Of a DNA stretch of 64,000 nucleotides, positions 9,133 to 18,891 are shown piece after piece (position 1 is the first letter of the stretch; every line of letters begins with the position of its first letter). Source of the DNA: Gordonia zhenghanii (GTDB lineage Bacteria > Actinomycetota > Actinomycetes > Mycobacteriales > Mycobacteriaceae); contig NZ_JAKKOQ010000004.1 of the NCBI RefSeq assembly GCF_021738965.1, positions 1 to 64,000 of the forward strand. The letters are read 5' to 3'. The position numbers were made by a program, and so were the translations under genes. The notes under the pieces were generated by a model. The model saw only the letters and a program-made list of their open reading frames with translations. It made no database searches and was not told the origin of the DNA.

Positions 9133-10091
9133 GCAGTCCTATGAATCGTCGGCAGGCCGCAGCGGCGGCGATGCAGCAGGCGAGCACCATGTCGGGTGCC
9201 GTCGATCTGTCCGTCCTGAAAGAACGTGCTGAAGCTCAGCGGTCGCGGGCCGCTGCGCCCGCCCCGCAGCCCGGTGTCGAACCGGGTGCCCCGGGGCAGG
9301 CGCCTGAAGGGGCGTCGATCATCGACGTCACCGAGGCCACGTTCGAGTCGGACGTCGTAGCGCGATCCGACCGGGAACTCGTCATCACCCTGCTTTGGGC
9401 GGGGTGGAGCGAGCCGAGTGTCCAACTCGCTGCGCTTCTCCAGGAACTCGCCGTCCGGGCCGCTGGCGCGTGGACACTGGCGCGTGTCGACGTCGACGTC
9501 GCACCGCGAGTCGCACAGGCCTTCGGTGCGCAGTCCGTGCCGATCGCCATCGCGCTCGCCGGCGGACAGCCGGTGTCGGCCTTCGACGGTCGCCAGCCGG
9601 TCGAGCAGGTCGGTGCGTGGCTCGACGAGATCACGTCCAAGATGGGCATCCCGAGTCCCGACGCCGAGCCGGAGCCCGAACCCGAGGACGATCCGCGGAT
9701 GGTCGCAGCCGAGGAACTGCTGAACTCCGACGACCTCGAGGGCGCATTGGCCGCCTACCAGGCGATCCTCGCGCTCGAACCGGGCAACGTCGAAGCCGCG
9801 GCCATCGCACGGAACGTCGAGTTCACGATCCGCGCCAAGCAGCACGATCCGACGGTCCTGGAGACCGCGGAGCCCGGCGACGTCGACGCCCAACTGGCGG
9901 CCGCCGACGTGCTGCTGCTCGGTCAGCGTCCGGAGCAGGCGTTCGATCGGATCATCGACGTCGTGCGCGTGTCCGACGGCGACGACAAGGCGCGAGCACG
10001 CACCCGACTGCTGGAACTCTTCGAGTTGTTCGACCCGTCCGAGCCGTTCGTCGTCTCGGCGCGTCGAAAACTCGCCGCCGCGTTGTACTGA
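9129..10091 (+). CDS. YbbN-like thioredoxin-fold/TPR protein
   Basis: 320 residues: a proline/alanine-rich N-terminal tail, a thioredoxin fold at about 65-175, then an acidic linker and TPR-like helices (about 195-320). The redox motif is replaced by WAGWSEPS, so there are no active cysteines, as in E. coli YbbN/CnoX, a chaperone-like protein. Rv1324 is the likely counterpart. The GTG start overlaps the DUF3817 stop. A co-chaperone role is inferred from the family. Confidence 0.85.
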   Translation: MSSPMNRRQAAAAAMQQASTMSGAVDLSVLKERAEAQRSRAAAPAPQPGVEPGAPGQAPEGASIIDVTEATFESDVVARSDRELVITLLWAGWSEPSVQLAALLQELAVRAAGAWTLARVDVDVAPRVAQAFGAQSVPIAIALAGGQPVSAFDGRQPVEQVGAWLDEITSKMGIPSPDAEPEPEPEDDPRMVAAEELLNSDDLEGALAAYQAILALEPGNVEAAAIARNVEFTIRAKQHDPTVLETAEPGDVDAQLAAADVLLLGQRPEQAFDRIIDVVRVSDGDDKARARTRLLELFELFDPSEPFVVSARRKLAAALY

Positions 10092-10102
10092 CTCCTCCGT
10101 AT

Positions 10103-10149
10103 GCTGGTCGAGCGGAGTCGAGACCGTGTCTTGACTTCGCTCGACCAGC
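10103..10149. repeat. dispersed repeat forming a hairpin between convergent genes
   Basis: A copy of the GGTCGAGCGGAGTCGAGAC family (10105-10123) faces an inverted copy (10131-10149). Together GCTGGTCGAGCG..GAGAC and its partner pair over 22 positions with two mismatches and a 3-base loop. It fills the 72-base gap between the convergent thioredoxin-like and glgB genes and probably acts as a two-way terminator. No T-run is present. Confidence 0.75.
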
Positions 10150-10163
10150 GGTAGGTGTCTCGC

Positions 10164-12314
10164 TCACGAAGGTGGAGGGGCGAGCCAGATGGACGAACGT
10201 GCGGGCAAGGTGACCTGGGCGCTGAACGGGCGTCCGTGGCTCGGGCTCTCGTGTGCCTCGGTCGAACCGAGGTTTCCCACGCCCGAGCCTCGGTAGTCGA
10301 GGGCCGCGGTGTTGAGCACTTCGCTCCAACGTCCGCCGCACGGCAGACCCATTCGGTAGTCGTACAGGTCCTCGTCGGAGAAGTTGAACAGGCACGCGAT
10401 CTGATCGTCCCCGTCGGGGTCGCGTCGTAGAAACGCGACGACCGCGTTCTCGGTGTCGCTCGTGTCGATGACCTCCAGCCCGGCGGAGTCGGCGTCGCCG
10501 CGGTGCAGAGCGCCGTGGTCGAGCATGACCCGCCCGAGGTCTCCGACGAGACGTGCGATGCCGCGATGGACGGGGCCGTCGTCGCCGTGCAGGGCGCCCC
10601 AGTCGACGCCGCGATCATCGGACCACTCGTCGACCTGGCCGAACTCCTGTCCCATGAACAGCAGATTCTTACCGGGGTGCGCCCACTGGTAGGCGAGCAG
10701 CGCGCGGACGTGGTCGGCGCGTCGGTCGCCGGGCATTCGAGTGGTCAGCGTGCCTTTGCCGTGCACCATCTCGTCGTGACTGAGTGGCAGCACGTGACGC
10801 TCGCGGACAGCTCCGGTCAGGGAGTCCAGGAGCAGCGGGTTGGCGGCGCCGCGCTGGTCGGGAGGCGCGCCGACGTAGTCGAGGGTGCGGTGCATCCACC
10901 CGAGGTCCCACTTGAAGTCGAAGCCGAGGCCGCCATCGGACGTCGGCGCAGTGACCCCGGGCCACGCGGTGGACTCCTCGGCGATCATCACGACACCACG
11001 GCCAGTCCGATGGATCGTGTCCGTGAGTTCGCGGAGGAACTCCACGGCCTCCTCGTTGCGGTGGCTGCCGTCGGCGGCAGGCCGCCACTGCCCGGGGCTC
11101 CGGGAGTAGTCGCGGTAGAGCATGGCCGCGACTGCGTCCACCCGCAGTCCGTCGATGTGGAACTCGTCGCACCAGTACCGGGCGCTGGCGAGGAGGAAGC
11201 CCCGGACTTCGTCTCGTCCGAGATTGAAAGCGTATGTGCCCCAGTCTGGTTGGTCGCGGCGTAACGAATCGGCGTGTTCGTAGAGGGCGGTGCCGTCGAA
11301 CTCGCCGAGGGCGAACGGATCCTTCGGGAAGTGGGCGGGCACCCAGTCGAGGATCACGCCGAGCCCACGCGAGTGCAGATAGTCGACCAGATAGCGCAGA
11401 TCGTCCGGGTCGCCGAATCGCGCGGTCGGCGCGAAGAACGAGCCGACCTGGTAGCCCCAGGACGGTCCGTACGGGTGCTCGGTGAGCGGCAACAGTTGGA
11501 CGTGGGTGAAGTTCAGTTCGACGAGATGGTCTGCGAGCAGGTGCGCCGCGCGTCGATAGTCGATACCGGGCCGCCACGATCCGAGGTGTACCTCGTAGAT
11601 GCTCAACGGACTGCGGGCAGGATCGTCGTGTGCGCGCGCCGTCATCCACTCCTCGTCGCCCCAGAGATACCTCGACGGTGCGTCGACGATCGACGCGGTG
11701 TCCGGTGGGCACTGGGTGCGGTGGGCGAGGGGGTCGGCTTTGTCGCGCGTCAGCCCGTCGGCCCCGACGATGCGGTACTTGTAGCGGTCGCCGACCTTCG
11801 CGCCGGGGACGAAGAGCTCCCACACGCCGTCGCGACGGGCCATCGGAAACTGCTGGCCGCCCCAGGAGTCGAAGTCGCCGAACACGGTGACACCGCGTGC
11901 GTTCGGCGCCCACACGGCGAAGTCGACGCCGTCGACTCGTCGCCCGGAGGCGGTGTCGCGGTGGCCGGGAACCGACCCGAGGACCCCGACGATCCGGTCT
12001 CCGCCGTGCCGAACGACGTCTCGGTCGGAGTCGGTCAACCGCGGTCGAAAGGCGAAGGGGTCGTCGACGATCACCGGTCCGGAACCGTAGTCGACTTCGT
12101 ACCAGTACTCGTCGCCGGGACGATCTGCCTGGCAGAGCGCGCCGCCGACGTGATGCAGTGCAGTCCGGGCCCCGGTGGATGCGACGGACTCGCCGTGGAC
12201 CATCCCGGGCAGCAGCGCGTGCACGTGCACCGCCGGTCCGTCGTGGTGCGCACCGAGAATCCGGTGCGGACTCGGATGCGTCCCGGCAAGCAGCCGGCCG
12301 ATCCAGTCGGTCAT
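10164..12314 (-). CDS. glgB: 1,4-alpha-glucan branching enzyme
   Basis: A 716-residue GH13 enzyme with an N-terminal carbohydrate-binding (CBM48-like) region (WAPNARGVTVFGDFDSWGG) and a TIM barrel with EVHLGSWRPG, GLRVDAVAAMLY (nucleophile Asp393), VMIAEEST (acid/base Glu) and LSHDEMVHGKGTL. It adds alpha-1,6 branches to glycogen or maltosyl glucan. The length is near that of mycobacterial GlgB. The ATG overlaps the dinG stop (ATGA). Upstream frame extensions cover the start of dinG and are not real. glgE, next to glgB in M. tuberculosis, is not here. Confidence 0.95.
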   Translation of the reverse strand: MTDWIGRLLAGTHPSPHRILGAHHDGPAVHVHALLPGMVHGESVASTGARTALHHVGGALCQADRPGDEYWYEVDYGSGPVIVDDPFAFRPRLTDSDRDVVRHGGDRIVGVLGSVPGHRDTASGRRVDGVDFAVWAPNARGVTVFGDFDSWGGQQFPMARRDGVWELFVPGAKVGDRYKYRIVGADGLTRDKADPLAHRTQCPPDTASIVDAPSRYLWGDEEWMTARAHDDPARSPLSIYEVHLGSWRPGIDYRRAAHLLADHLVELNFTHVQLLPLTEHPYGPSWGYQVGSFFAPTARFGDPDDLRYLVDYLHSRGLGVILDWVPAHFPKDPFALGEFDGTALYEHADSLRRDQPDWGTYAFNLGRDEVRGFLLASARYWCDEFHIDGLRVDAVAAMLYRDYSRSPGQWRPAADGSHRNEEAVEFLRELTDTIHRTGRGVVMIAEESTAWPGVTAPTSDGGLGFDFKWDLGWMHRTLDYVGAPPDQRGAANPLLLDSLTGAVRERHVLPLSHDEMVHGKGTLTTRMPGDRRADHVRALLAYQWAHPGKNLLFMGQEFGQVDEWSDDRGVDWGALHGDDGPVHRGIARLVGDLGRVMLDHGALHRGDADSAGLEVIDTSDTENAVVAFLRRDPDGDDQIACLFNFSDEDLYDYRMGLPCGGRWSEVLNTAALDYRGSGVGNLGSTEAHESPSHGRPFSAQVTLPARSSIWLAPPPS

Positions 12315-14296
12315 GATCGGCTCGGCGCCAACCTCGCCAGTGCGGCCGTGACGGCCGTCAGATCGCGCGTCTTCCAGAACGGCGGCAGTCCCGCCATGAG
12401 GTAATTGCCGTACCGCGCGGTGGCGAGGCGCGGATCGAGGACGGCGACCACACCGCGGTCGGACGTCGACCGAAGGAGTCGACCGGCGCCCTGCGCTAAG
12501 AGCAGTCCGGCGTGATTGGCCGACACGGTGAGGAAGCCGTTGCCGCCGCGGGCATCGACGTCGCGCTGGCGCGCCGACAGCAGGGGGTCGTCGGGGCGCG
12601 GGAACGGGATGCGATCGATCATCACCAACTGCAGGGATCGTCCCGGGACGTCGACGCCCTGCCACAACGACAACGTGCCGAACAGGCAGGTCTGCTCGTC
12701 GTCGGAGAACGTCCGGATCAAGGTCGACGTCGTGTCGTCGCCCTGGCACAGAATCGGGAAGTCGACGCGGTCGCGGAGCTTCTCGGCGGCTTCCTTCGCC
12801 GCCCGCATCGACGAGAACAGGCCGAGGGTCCGCCCACCGGCCGCCGTCATCAACTCGACCATCTGGTCGAGGGTCGCCGGAGCGATGCCGTCGCGGCCGG
12901 GAGGCGGGAGGCGGTCGGCGACGTAGAGGATCGCCGATTTCGGGTAGTCGAACGGCGAACCCGCGTCCAACCCTCGCCAGCCTGCGCCTTCGGCGTCGCC
13001 GCCGTGCGCCGGAAGGCCCCACGTGCGGGCGAGGGCGTCGAAGTTGCCGCCCAACGTCAACGTCGCGGAGGTGAGGATCACCGTGGAGTCGGTGAACAGC
13101 GATGTTCGCAGGAGGCCGGCCACCGACAACGGCGCGATCCGCAGAGTGTGCCGCGTGTTGTTGCGGAAGTCGTCGACGGACTTCCACACGACGTCGAAAC
13201 GCTTGGTGATGTCGGACTCGCCGAACACGGTCAGCGTGCGGACCACGCTGTCGTGCAGGGACTCGGTGGCCGACATCGCCATCTGGCGGGCGGCGGCGGC
13301 TTCGGGATCGGTACCGGGTTTGGCCGGTCCGATCTCGCTGCGCGCATTCCATAGCCGATCCCGCAGCGACGCGAGGATCTCGCCCGCGCCGTTGGGCAGC
13401 CGGGTCCACTCGCCGTTCTGGGTCGCTTCGAGGAGGATGCCGAGCTGCTCGCCTGCGCCGACCAACGAATCAGCCGTCTCGTCGGACACCAGCTTTCCGA
13501 GACGGCGCGCGACGATGGTGACGCCCGCAGCGGAGATCTCTTCGGTCGTCACCGAGGTGATGCGATCGACCAGTTCGTGCGCCTCGTCGATCACGACGAC
13601 CCGGTGCTCGGGGAGGATCGTCGCCGGACTCATCGCGTCGATCGCGAGCATCGCATGATTGGTGACGATCACGTCGGATGCTCCGGCTTTACGGCGTGCG
13701 AGCTCGGCGAAGCAGTCCTCGCCGTACGGGCAGGCGTTGGCGCCCAGGCACTCTCGCGATGTGACGCTCACCTGTCGCCACGAGCGGTCGGAGACGCCCT
13801 GGGGGAGATCGTCGCGATCGCCGGTCTCGGTTTCTGACGTCCACTCGCGCAACCGGGTGACCTCACGGCCCGTCCGGGACAGCTCGAAGGCGTCGAACAG
13901 TTCGCTGTCGGGTTCGTCGGCGACGCCCGAGTGCAGCTTGTTCAGACACAGATAGTTCGCGCGCCCCTTGAGGATCGCGAAGTGCGGCTCCCGGCCGAGC
14001 GGCTTCGTCAACGCAGACGCCAGACGCGGCAGATCGCGTTCGGTGAGCTGACGTTGCAGCGCGATGGTCGCAGTCGAGACGACCACCGTCTCGTTCGATT
14101 CGACGGCGTGCCGGATGGACGGGACCAGGTAGGCCAACGATTTACCGGTGCCGGTGCCTGCCTGCACGGCCAGGTGCTCGCCGTCGTCGATCGCCGCTGC
14201 GACGGCGCTCGCCATCGTCACCTGTCCGTCGCGGCGGGTGCCGCCGAGTTCGGACACCGCGTGATCGAGGAGCTCGGGGACCTCTGGAACGCTCAC
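12311..14296 (-). CDS. dinG: DinG/XPD-family ATP-dependent DNA helicase
   Basis: A 661-residue superfamily 2 helicase. Walker A is GTGTGKSLAYLVPS, the DEAH box is VVIDEAHELVD, and four cysteines (YLC, REC, NAC, EDC) between them are placed to hold a 4Fe-4S cluster. C-terminal motifs include LFGTLSLWQGVDVPG and QGAGRLLRS. It unwinds 5'-overhang DNA and structures such as R-loops. The GTG start overlaps the pncA stop (GTGA). It corresponds to Rv1329c and sits in an overlapped operon with NAD salvage genes. Confidence 0.93.
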   Translation of the reverse strand: MSVPEVPELLDHAVSELGGTRRDGQVTMASAVAAAIDDGEHLAVQAGTGTGKSLAYLVPSIRHAVESNETVVVSTATIALQRQLTERDLPRLASALTKPLGREPHFAILKGRANYLCLNKLHSGVADEPDSELFDAFELSRTGREVTRLREWTSETETGDRDDLPQGVSDRSWRQVSVTSRECLGANACPYGEDCFAELARRKAGASDVIVTNHAMLAIDAMSPATILPEHRVVVIDEAHELVDRITSVTTEEISAAGVTIVARRLGKLVSDETADSLVGAGEQLGILLEATQNGEWTRLPNGAGEILASLRDRLWNARSEIGPAKPGTDPEAAAARQMAMSATESLHDSVVRTLTVFGESDITKRFDVVWKSVDDFRNNTRHTLRIAPLSVAGLLRTSLFTDSTVILTSATLTLGGNFDALARTWGLPAHGGDAEGAGWRGLDAGSPFDYPKSAILYVADRLPPPGRDGIAPATLDQMVELMTAAGGRTLGLFSSMRAAKEAAEKLRDRVDFPILCQGDDTTSTLIRTFSDDEQTCLFGTLSLWQGVDVPGRSLQLVMIDRIPFPRPDDPLLSARQRDVDARGGNGFLTVSANHAGLLLAQGAGRLLRSTSDRGVVAVLDPRLATARYGNYLMAGLPPFWKTRDLTAVTAALARLAPSRS

Positions 14297-14877
14297 TGGG
14301 CGGGCGTGCCGGTGTGCAGAAGCGTGCCGGACACCTCGACGCCGGCTTCGCGAAGCTCGCGCAGCGCGGTCTGCGTGGTCGCCTCGGAGACGGCCGCAGT
14401 GACGTCGAGCAGCACGCGCGTGCCGAAGCCGAAGCGGGCTGCGTCCAGCGCGGTCGCGCGCACGCAGTGGTCGGTGGCGATGCCGACGATGTCGACCGCC
14501 TTGACGCCGTGGGCCGTCAGCCAGTCGGCGAGCGAGGTCCCGTCGGCGTCCACGCCCTCGAACCCGGAGTACGCGGCCGAATAGGCGCCCTTGTCGAAGA
14601 CGGCCTGGAACTGCTCGGTGTTCAGGCTCGGATGGAATCCGACGCCGTCGGTCCGGGCGACGCAGTGCGGCGGCCACGAGTCGACGAAGTCGGGGTCCTC
14701 GGAGAAGTGCGATCCCGGGTCGACGTGGTAGTCGCGGGTGGCGACGACCGTCGAATAGTCGCCGCTGATCGAGTTGACGCCTGCGGCGACGGCGGCTCCG
14801 CCAGTGACGGCGACGGAGCCGCCCTCGCAGAAGTCGTTCTGGACGTCGACGACGATCAGAGCTCGGTTGCTGGACAT
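14293..14877 (-). CDS. pncA: nicotinamidase
   Basis: A 194-residue isochorismatase-fold amidase that hydrolyses nicotinamide to nicotinate. The catalytic triad Asp11, Lys96 (FDKGAYS) and Cys138 (TDHCVRAT) and the metal ligands Asp49, His51, His57 and His71 are all present, closely matching the numbering known for M. tuberculosis PncA. The ATG follows the pncB stop with no gap, so PncA and PncB, consecutive enzymes of the Preiss-Handler salvage route, are made together. In M. tuberculosis pncA is elsewhere on the chromosome. Confidence 0.94.
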   Translation of the reverse strand: MSSNRALIVVDVQNDFCEGGSVAVTGGAAVAAGVNSISGDYSTVVATRDYHVDPGSHFSEDPDFVDSWPPHCVARTDGVGFHPSLNTEQFQAVFDKGAYSAAYSGFEGVDADGTSLADWLTAHGVKAVDIVGIATDHCVRATALDAARFGFGTRVLLDVTAAVSEATTQTALRELREAGVEVSGTLLHTGTPAQ

Positions 14878-16221
14878 CTACTTCTCCGGTCGGCTGACGT
14901 GTCGGGTGCCCACTGCGGGATCGCCGTGGCTCAGACCCAGCCCCTCCCACGGGAGGGACACGAGACCTCGTGCGAGGTGCTCGCGGGCGTCGGGGAGCGT
15001 CGGCACGTCATCGACGACGCGGCCACCACGCACCAGCGGGATCTGCAGATCTCTCACTCCCAGGCTACCGAGACCGCTCACCGGTCCGTCGCCTGCCATG
15101 CCTGCTCCGGTCACGATGATCTCCTCGACGATCGTGCCGGTGTCGCGGGCGGCGCGCAGTGCGCGCTTGGCTCCACCGTGGCTCTCCTTGTGGCTCGACC
15201 GTTTGGCGACCGGAATGCCGTCCACCTCGACGAGTTTGTAGACCATCCCCGCTGTCGGAGCCCCGCTGCCAGTGACGAGCGACGTTCCGACGCCGTAGGT
15301 GTCGACGGGTTCGGCGCGCAGGGACGCGATCGCGTACTCGTCGAGGTCGCCGGAGACGACGATCTGCGTGTTGGTGGCGCCGAGGTCGTCCAGTTGTGCG
15401 CGTACCTGCCGGGCGAGGACGCCGAGGTCGCCCGAGTCGATGCGGACCGCGCCGAGTTCGGGGCCCGCCGCCCCGATCGCGTTCGCGACGCCCTGCGTGA
15501 TGTCGTAGGTGTCCACGAGCAGAGTGGTTCCGGTGCCGAGCGCGTCGACCTGGGCGGCGAACGCGGCCTTCTCGCCGCTTCCGTCGGCCGTCGCGAACGA
15601 CAAGGTGAATGCGTGCGCGGCGGTGCCTGCGCTCGGGACTCCGTAGGTCCGGGCGGCCTCCAGATTGCTGGTGGCGGTCAGGCCTGCGACGTACGCTGCG
15701 CGCGCCGAGGCGACGGCCGCCCGCTCGTGGGTGCGACGCGAGCCCATCTCGATGATCGGCCGGCCGGCGGCCGCGCTGACCATCCGGGAAGCTGCAGACG
15801 CGATCGCGCTGTCGTGATTGAGGATCGACAGGATCACCGTCTCCAGGACCACGCACTCGGCGAAGCCGCCGCGCACGGTCATGATGGGGGAGCCGGGGAA
15901 ATACAGTTCGCCCTCGCGGTAACCATCGATGTCGCCGGAGAATCGGTAGCCGGCGAGCCAGTCGAGGGTCGGCTGATCCAGGACGCCGCGCAGGGCCGCG
16001 ATCTCGTCGTCGGAGAACCGGAACTCCTCGAGAGCCTCCAGGACACGGCCGGTTCCGGCGACGACGCCATACCTCCGTCCGTCGGGGAGTCGACGGGCGA
16101 ACACCTCGAACACGCACGCCCGATCGGCCCGTTCGGCCTTGATGGCGGCGGAGATCATGGTCAGCTCGTAGTGGTCTGTCAGCAGCGCGGTACCGGTCAC
16201 ATTCGCTACCCTATTACTCAT
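14878..16221 (-). CDS. pncB: nicotinate phosphoribosyltransferase
   Basis: A 447-residue enzyme that makes nicotinate mononucleotide from nicotinate and PRPP. Recognisable are [10 protein letters not shown] at the N-terminus and [13 protein letters not shown], the region with the phosphorylated histidine in this family, then STAGT-like and VDTYD elements. It is the first gene of pncB-pncA-dinG-glgB. The start is uncertain: the ATG at 16221 overlaps the start codon of divergent clpS, and in-frame GTG codons at 16209 and 16200 would leave a little more room. Homologous to Rv1330c. Confidence 0.92.
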   Translation of the reverse strand: MSNRVANVTGTALLTDHYELTMISAAIKAERADRACVFEVFARRLPDGRRYGVVAGTGRVLEALEEFRFSDDEIAALRGVLDQPTLDWLAGYRFSGDIDGYREGELYFPGSPIMTVRGGFAECVVLETVILSILNHDSAIASAASRMVSAAAGRPIIEMGSRRTHERAAVASARAAYVAGLTATSNLEAARTYGVPSAGTAAHAFTLSFATADGSGEKAAFAAQVDALGTGTTLLVDTYDITQGVANAIGAAGPELGAVRIDSGDLGVLARQVRAQLDDLGATNTQIVVSGDLDEYAIASLRAEPVDTYGVGTSLVTGSGAPTAGMVYKLVEVDGIPVAKRSSHKESHGGAKRALRAARDTGTIVEEIIVTGAGMAGDGPVSGLGSLGVRDLQIPLVRGGRVVDDVPTLPDAREHLARGLVSLPWEGLGLSHGDPAVGTRHVSRPEK

Positions 16222-16522
16222 GGTGCGCGATGAGTCGACGCCGGGCACGAGCACCGGTACCGCGGTGGCAGAACCCGTGGTCGAAACGGATCGACCCTGG
16301 GTGACGGTCGTGTGGGACGACCCGGTGAACCTGATGAACTACGTCGCGTACATCTTCCAGAAACTGTTCGGCTATTCGGAGGCGCGGGCTCGCGAACTGA
16401 TGATGCAAGTGCACAACGAGGGCAAGGCGGTCGTCTCTTCGGGCGATCGCACCAAGGTCGAGGCCGATGTCAGCAAACTGCATGCGGCGGGTCTCTGGGC
16501 GACGATGCAGCACGACTCGTGA
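16220..16522 (+). CDS. clpS: ClpS adaptor of the ClpAP/ClpCP protease
   Basis: A 100-residue protein with the ClpS core [17 protein letters not shown] and [18 protein letters not shown], plus a disordered N-terminal tail. ClpS delivers N-degron substrates to the Clp ATPase. It matches Rv1331. It is first in a rightward run of overlapped or closely spaced genes that includes DUF2017, a P1 peptidase, rhomboid and murI. Its ATG at 16220 shares bases with the pncB start on the other strand, so promoters for both must lie inside the opposite gene or the starts are internal. Confidence 0.93.
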   Translation: MVRDESTPGTSTGTAVAEPVVETDRPWVTVVWDDPVNLMNYVAYIFQKLFGYSEARARELMMQVHNEGKAVVSSGDRTKVEADVSKLHAAGLWATMQHDS

Positions 16523-16532
16523 GGCGGCGCCG

Positions 16533-17141
16533 ATGAGGACGTGGCGTCGGACCGGGACGGGGACCCAGGTGCGGATCTGCTCCAACCTGGAGAGCTACGA
16601 GTGCCAGCTGCTCGCCTCCATGATCGAGTCGATCTCCGAGCTGCTCGTCGAACGTGTCGACTCGGCGCCGAGCGACGAACTGTCGGCCATCACCGGGATC
16701 TCGACCGGCCACACACGCGCCCCCGAGGACGTGACGATGGGGCGGCTGCTGCCCGACTTCCACCGGCCCGACCAGGAGGACGAACTGACGGCGGCGTCCC
16801 TCTCCTCCGACCTCAACGGTGGGCTGCGCAGCGTCAACGAGCCGCGGATCATCGACGCCAAACTCAACGCCGCGCGCACCGTCCTTGAGACCCTGCCGCC
16901 CGACGGCGGGGACATCCGACTGACCGAGGAGGAGGCCGATCGCTGGCTGGCGGCCCTCACCGACGTGCGGTTGGCGCTGGGCGCGATGCTGGGGATCGAC
17001 GATCAGCCGCTGCGGCTTCCGCCCGATCATCCGCAGGCCGCGCACCGCGATGTCTACGACTGGCTGTCGGTGGTCCAGGGGCTGCTCGTCGAGGCGCTGA
17101 TGGCGGACGAGTGGACGCAGTCCGATTGGGACGTCGAATGA
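16533..17141 (+). CDS. DUF2017 protein
   Basis: A 202-residue soluble protein corresponding to Rv1332, always next to clpS in this group; function unknown. Its middle holds several acidic helices and a conserved WLAALTDVRLALGAMLGI segment, with a C-terminal VYDWLSVVQGLLVEALM helix. It starts 10 bases after clpS and its stop overlaps the next start (ATGA). The constant pairing with ClpS suggests a role in regulated proteolysis, which is inference. Confidence 0.85.
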   Translation: MRTWRRTGTGTQVRICSNLESYECQLLASMIESISELLVERVDSAPSDELSAITGISTGHTRAPEDVTMGRLLPDFHRPDQEDELTAASLSSDLNGGLRSVNEPRIIDAKLNAARTVLETLPPDGGDIRLTEEEADRWLAALTDVRLALGAMLGIDDQPLRLPPDHPQAAHRDVYDWLSVVQGLLVEALMADEWTQSDWDVE

Positions 17142-18259
17142 CCGACGGGCTCTTCGTGTCTCGAGTGGGCAACCGCATCACCGACGTCGCTGGGATCGGC
17201 GTCGGGCACCACCATCTGATCGATGACGACGTCGTCGTCGCGACCGCGACCGAGCCCGGTTCGGGGTGGGCGGCAGGCACCACGGTCGTGACTGTCGCCG
17301 ACGGCGCGACCACCGCCGTCGACGTGCGTGGCGGGGGCCCCGGCACTCGGGAGACCGATCTCCTCGAACCGGGGAACAGCGTGCGAGGCGCCAACGCGAT
17401 AGTCCTGACCGGAGGCAGTGCGTACGGACTGTCGGCGGCCGACGGCGTGATGCGCGGCCTCGAGACCGCAGGAATCGGACTGCCGATGGACCGCCAGGGG
17501 CACGTGGTCCCGATCGTCCCCGCGGCCGTGATCTTCGATCTTCCCGTCGGACGCTGGGACAACCGGCCAGACGCCCAGTTCGGCGAGCGGGCGCTCGCTG
17601 CGGCGGGCGCTGACTTCGCCGTCGGGTCGGTCGGCGCCGGTGCAGGCGCGCGCGCCGGAGCCCTCAAAGGTGGTGTGGGGACAGCCTCGCTCACCGTGAC
17701 CGACGGGCCCGCCCGCGGACTGACGGTCGGCGCACTCGTCGTCGCCAACCCCGTCGGACAGGTGGTCGACCCGCAGACCGGGCTGCCGTGGGGCGCCGAA
17801 GACCTGACACATCACGGGCTCCGTCGGCCCGCGGCAGCCGAACTGACTCGCCTGCGCGCACTCGAGGCGAAGGGATCGGTCTTGAACACGACGATCGGCG
17901 TCGTCGCGACCGATGCGACGCTGTCGGTGCCCGCCGTGCGGCGTTTGGCGATGTCCGGGCACGACGGACTCGCGCGGGCGGTCCGCCCCGCGCACTCGCC
18001 GCTCGACGGCGACACGCTGTTCGCAGTCGCAACCGGTGAACGCACCGCCGACCCGGACGCCGCCGCCGACATCCCGCCCGGCATGGAGTCGGATATCGCG
18101 GTGGTCGCCGCCCTCGCCGAGGCGTCGGCGACCGTCGTCCAACGCGCCATCGTGTCGGCCGTGGTCAGCGCGAGCGCCGTGGCGGGCATCCCCGCCTACC
18201 GTGACGTCGTCGCGTCGGCGTTCGCCGGCGGATACGCATTCGGGCCGGGGGACGAGTGA
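17138..18259 (+). CDS. P1 (S58/DmpA-NylC type) self-processing peptidase
   Basis: A 373-residue N-terminal-nucleophile hydrolase. The family cleaves itself to expose a Ser or Thr; here the sequence [12 protein letters not shown] places the likely cut between Asn250 and Thr251, as in the nylon-oligomer hydrolase NylC. The N-terminal GIGVGHHH and [20 protein letters not shown] segments also fit. Substrates are usually small peptides or amides. It corresponds to Rv1333. Both ends overlap neighbours (ATGA at the start, GTGA at the end). Confidence 0.9.
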   Translation: MTDGLFVSRVGNRITDVAGIGVGHHHLIDDDVVVATATEPGSGWAAGTTVVTVADGATTAVDVRGGGPGTRETDLLEPGNSVRGANAIVLTGGSAYGLSAADGVMRGLETAGIGLPMDRQGHVVPIVPAAVIFDLPVGRWDNRPDAQFGERALAAAGADFAVGSVGAGAGARAGALKGGVGTASLTVTDGPARGLTVGALVVANPVGQVVDPQTGLPWGAEDLTHHGLRRPAAAELTRLRALEAKGSVLNTTIGVVATDATLSVPAVRRLAMSGHDGLARAVRPAHSPLDGDTLFAVATGERTADPDAAADIPPGMESDIAVVAALAEASATVVQRAIVSAVVSASAVAGIPAYRDVVASAFAGGYAFGPGDE

Positions 18260-18891
18260 GCGCACCGCTTCCGCAGAACAACGAGGTCGCCAAGCCGTGG
18301 GACCGTTGGCTGCAGATCGTCATCATTCTGGCCGTCGTCACCGCAGTGCAGTTCGCCGTCGAACTGCTCGACGTCGTGTTGGACGGTCGGCTCGACACGC
18401 ACGGCATCGAACCCCGAACGTGGTCGGGTCTGCTCGGCGTCATCTGGGCACCGTTCCTGCACGCCGACTTCGCCCACCTGATCTCCAACCTGCTGCCGGG
18501 CCTGGTGCTCGGCTTCTTCGTGCTGTTGAGCGGCCGGGCCCTGGTGGTGACGGGCGTCGTCTGGGTAGTGTCCGGTGTCGGCGTGTGGCTGACGGCGCCG
18601 TCCGCGTCGATCACCGTCGGGGCGTCGGGAATCGTCTTCGGCTGGCTGACGTTCCTGATCGTGCGCGGCCTGTTCAACCGCGATGTCTGGCAGGTCCTCG
18701 GCGGTGTCGTGATCGCGGTGATCTACGGCGGCATCCTGTGGGGTGTCCTTCCCGGGACGTCCGGGGTGTCGTGGCAAGGCCATCTGTTCGGGGCCGTCGG
18801 CGGTGTGCTCGCGGCGTGGATGGTCGCGACGTCGGCAGGCGCGGAGAAGGCAGGCGGCACGAAAGCCATCGAACTGGGAGGACTGTCCTGA
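18256..18891 (+). CDS. rhomboid-family intramembrane serine protease
   Basis: A 211-residue membrane protein with about six helices. The rhomboid dyad is visible: Ser in VGASGIVFG and His in [11 protein letters not shown], plus the [10 protein letters not shown] loop of the family. It cleaves transmembrane helices of client proteins. It matches Rv1337 but follows the P1 peptidase directly; the mec-cysO-cysM genes that lie between the two in M. tuberculosis are missing here. GTG start overlapping the previous stop. Confidence 0.93.
   Translation: MSAPLPQNNEVAKPWDRWLQIVIILAVVTAVQFAVELLDVVLDGRLDTHGIEPRTWSGLLGVIWAPFLHADFAHLISNLLPGLVLGFFVLLSGRALVVTGVVWVVSGVGVWLTAPSASITVGASGIVFGWLTFLIVRGLFNRDVWQVLGGVVIAVIYGGILWGVLPGTSGVSWQGHLFGAVGGVLAAWMVATSAGAEKAGGTKAIELGGLS

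Noticed and set aside
12315..13409. N-terminal extension of the glgB frame
   Set aside because: It overlaps the dinG 3' part and is Arg/Pro-rich; the ATG at 12314 gives normal GlgB length.
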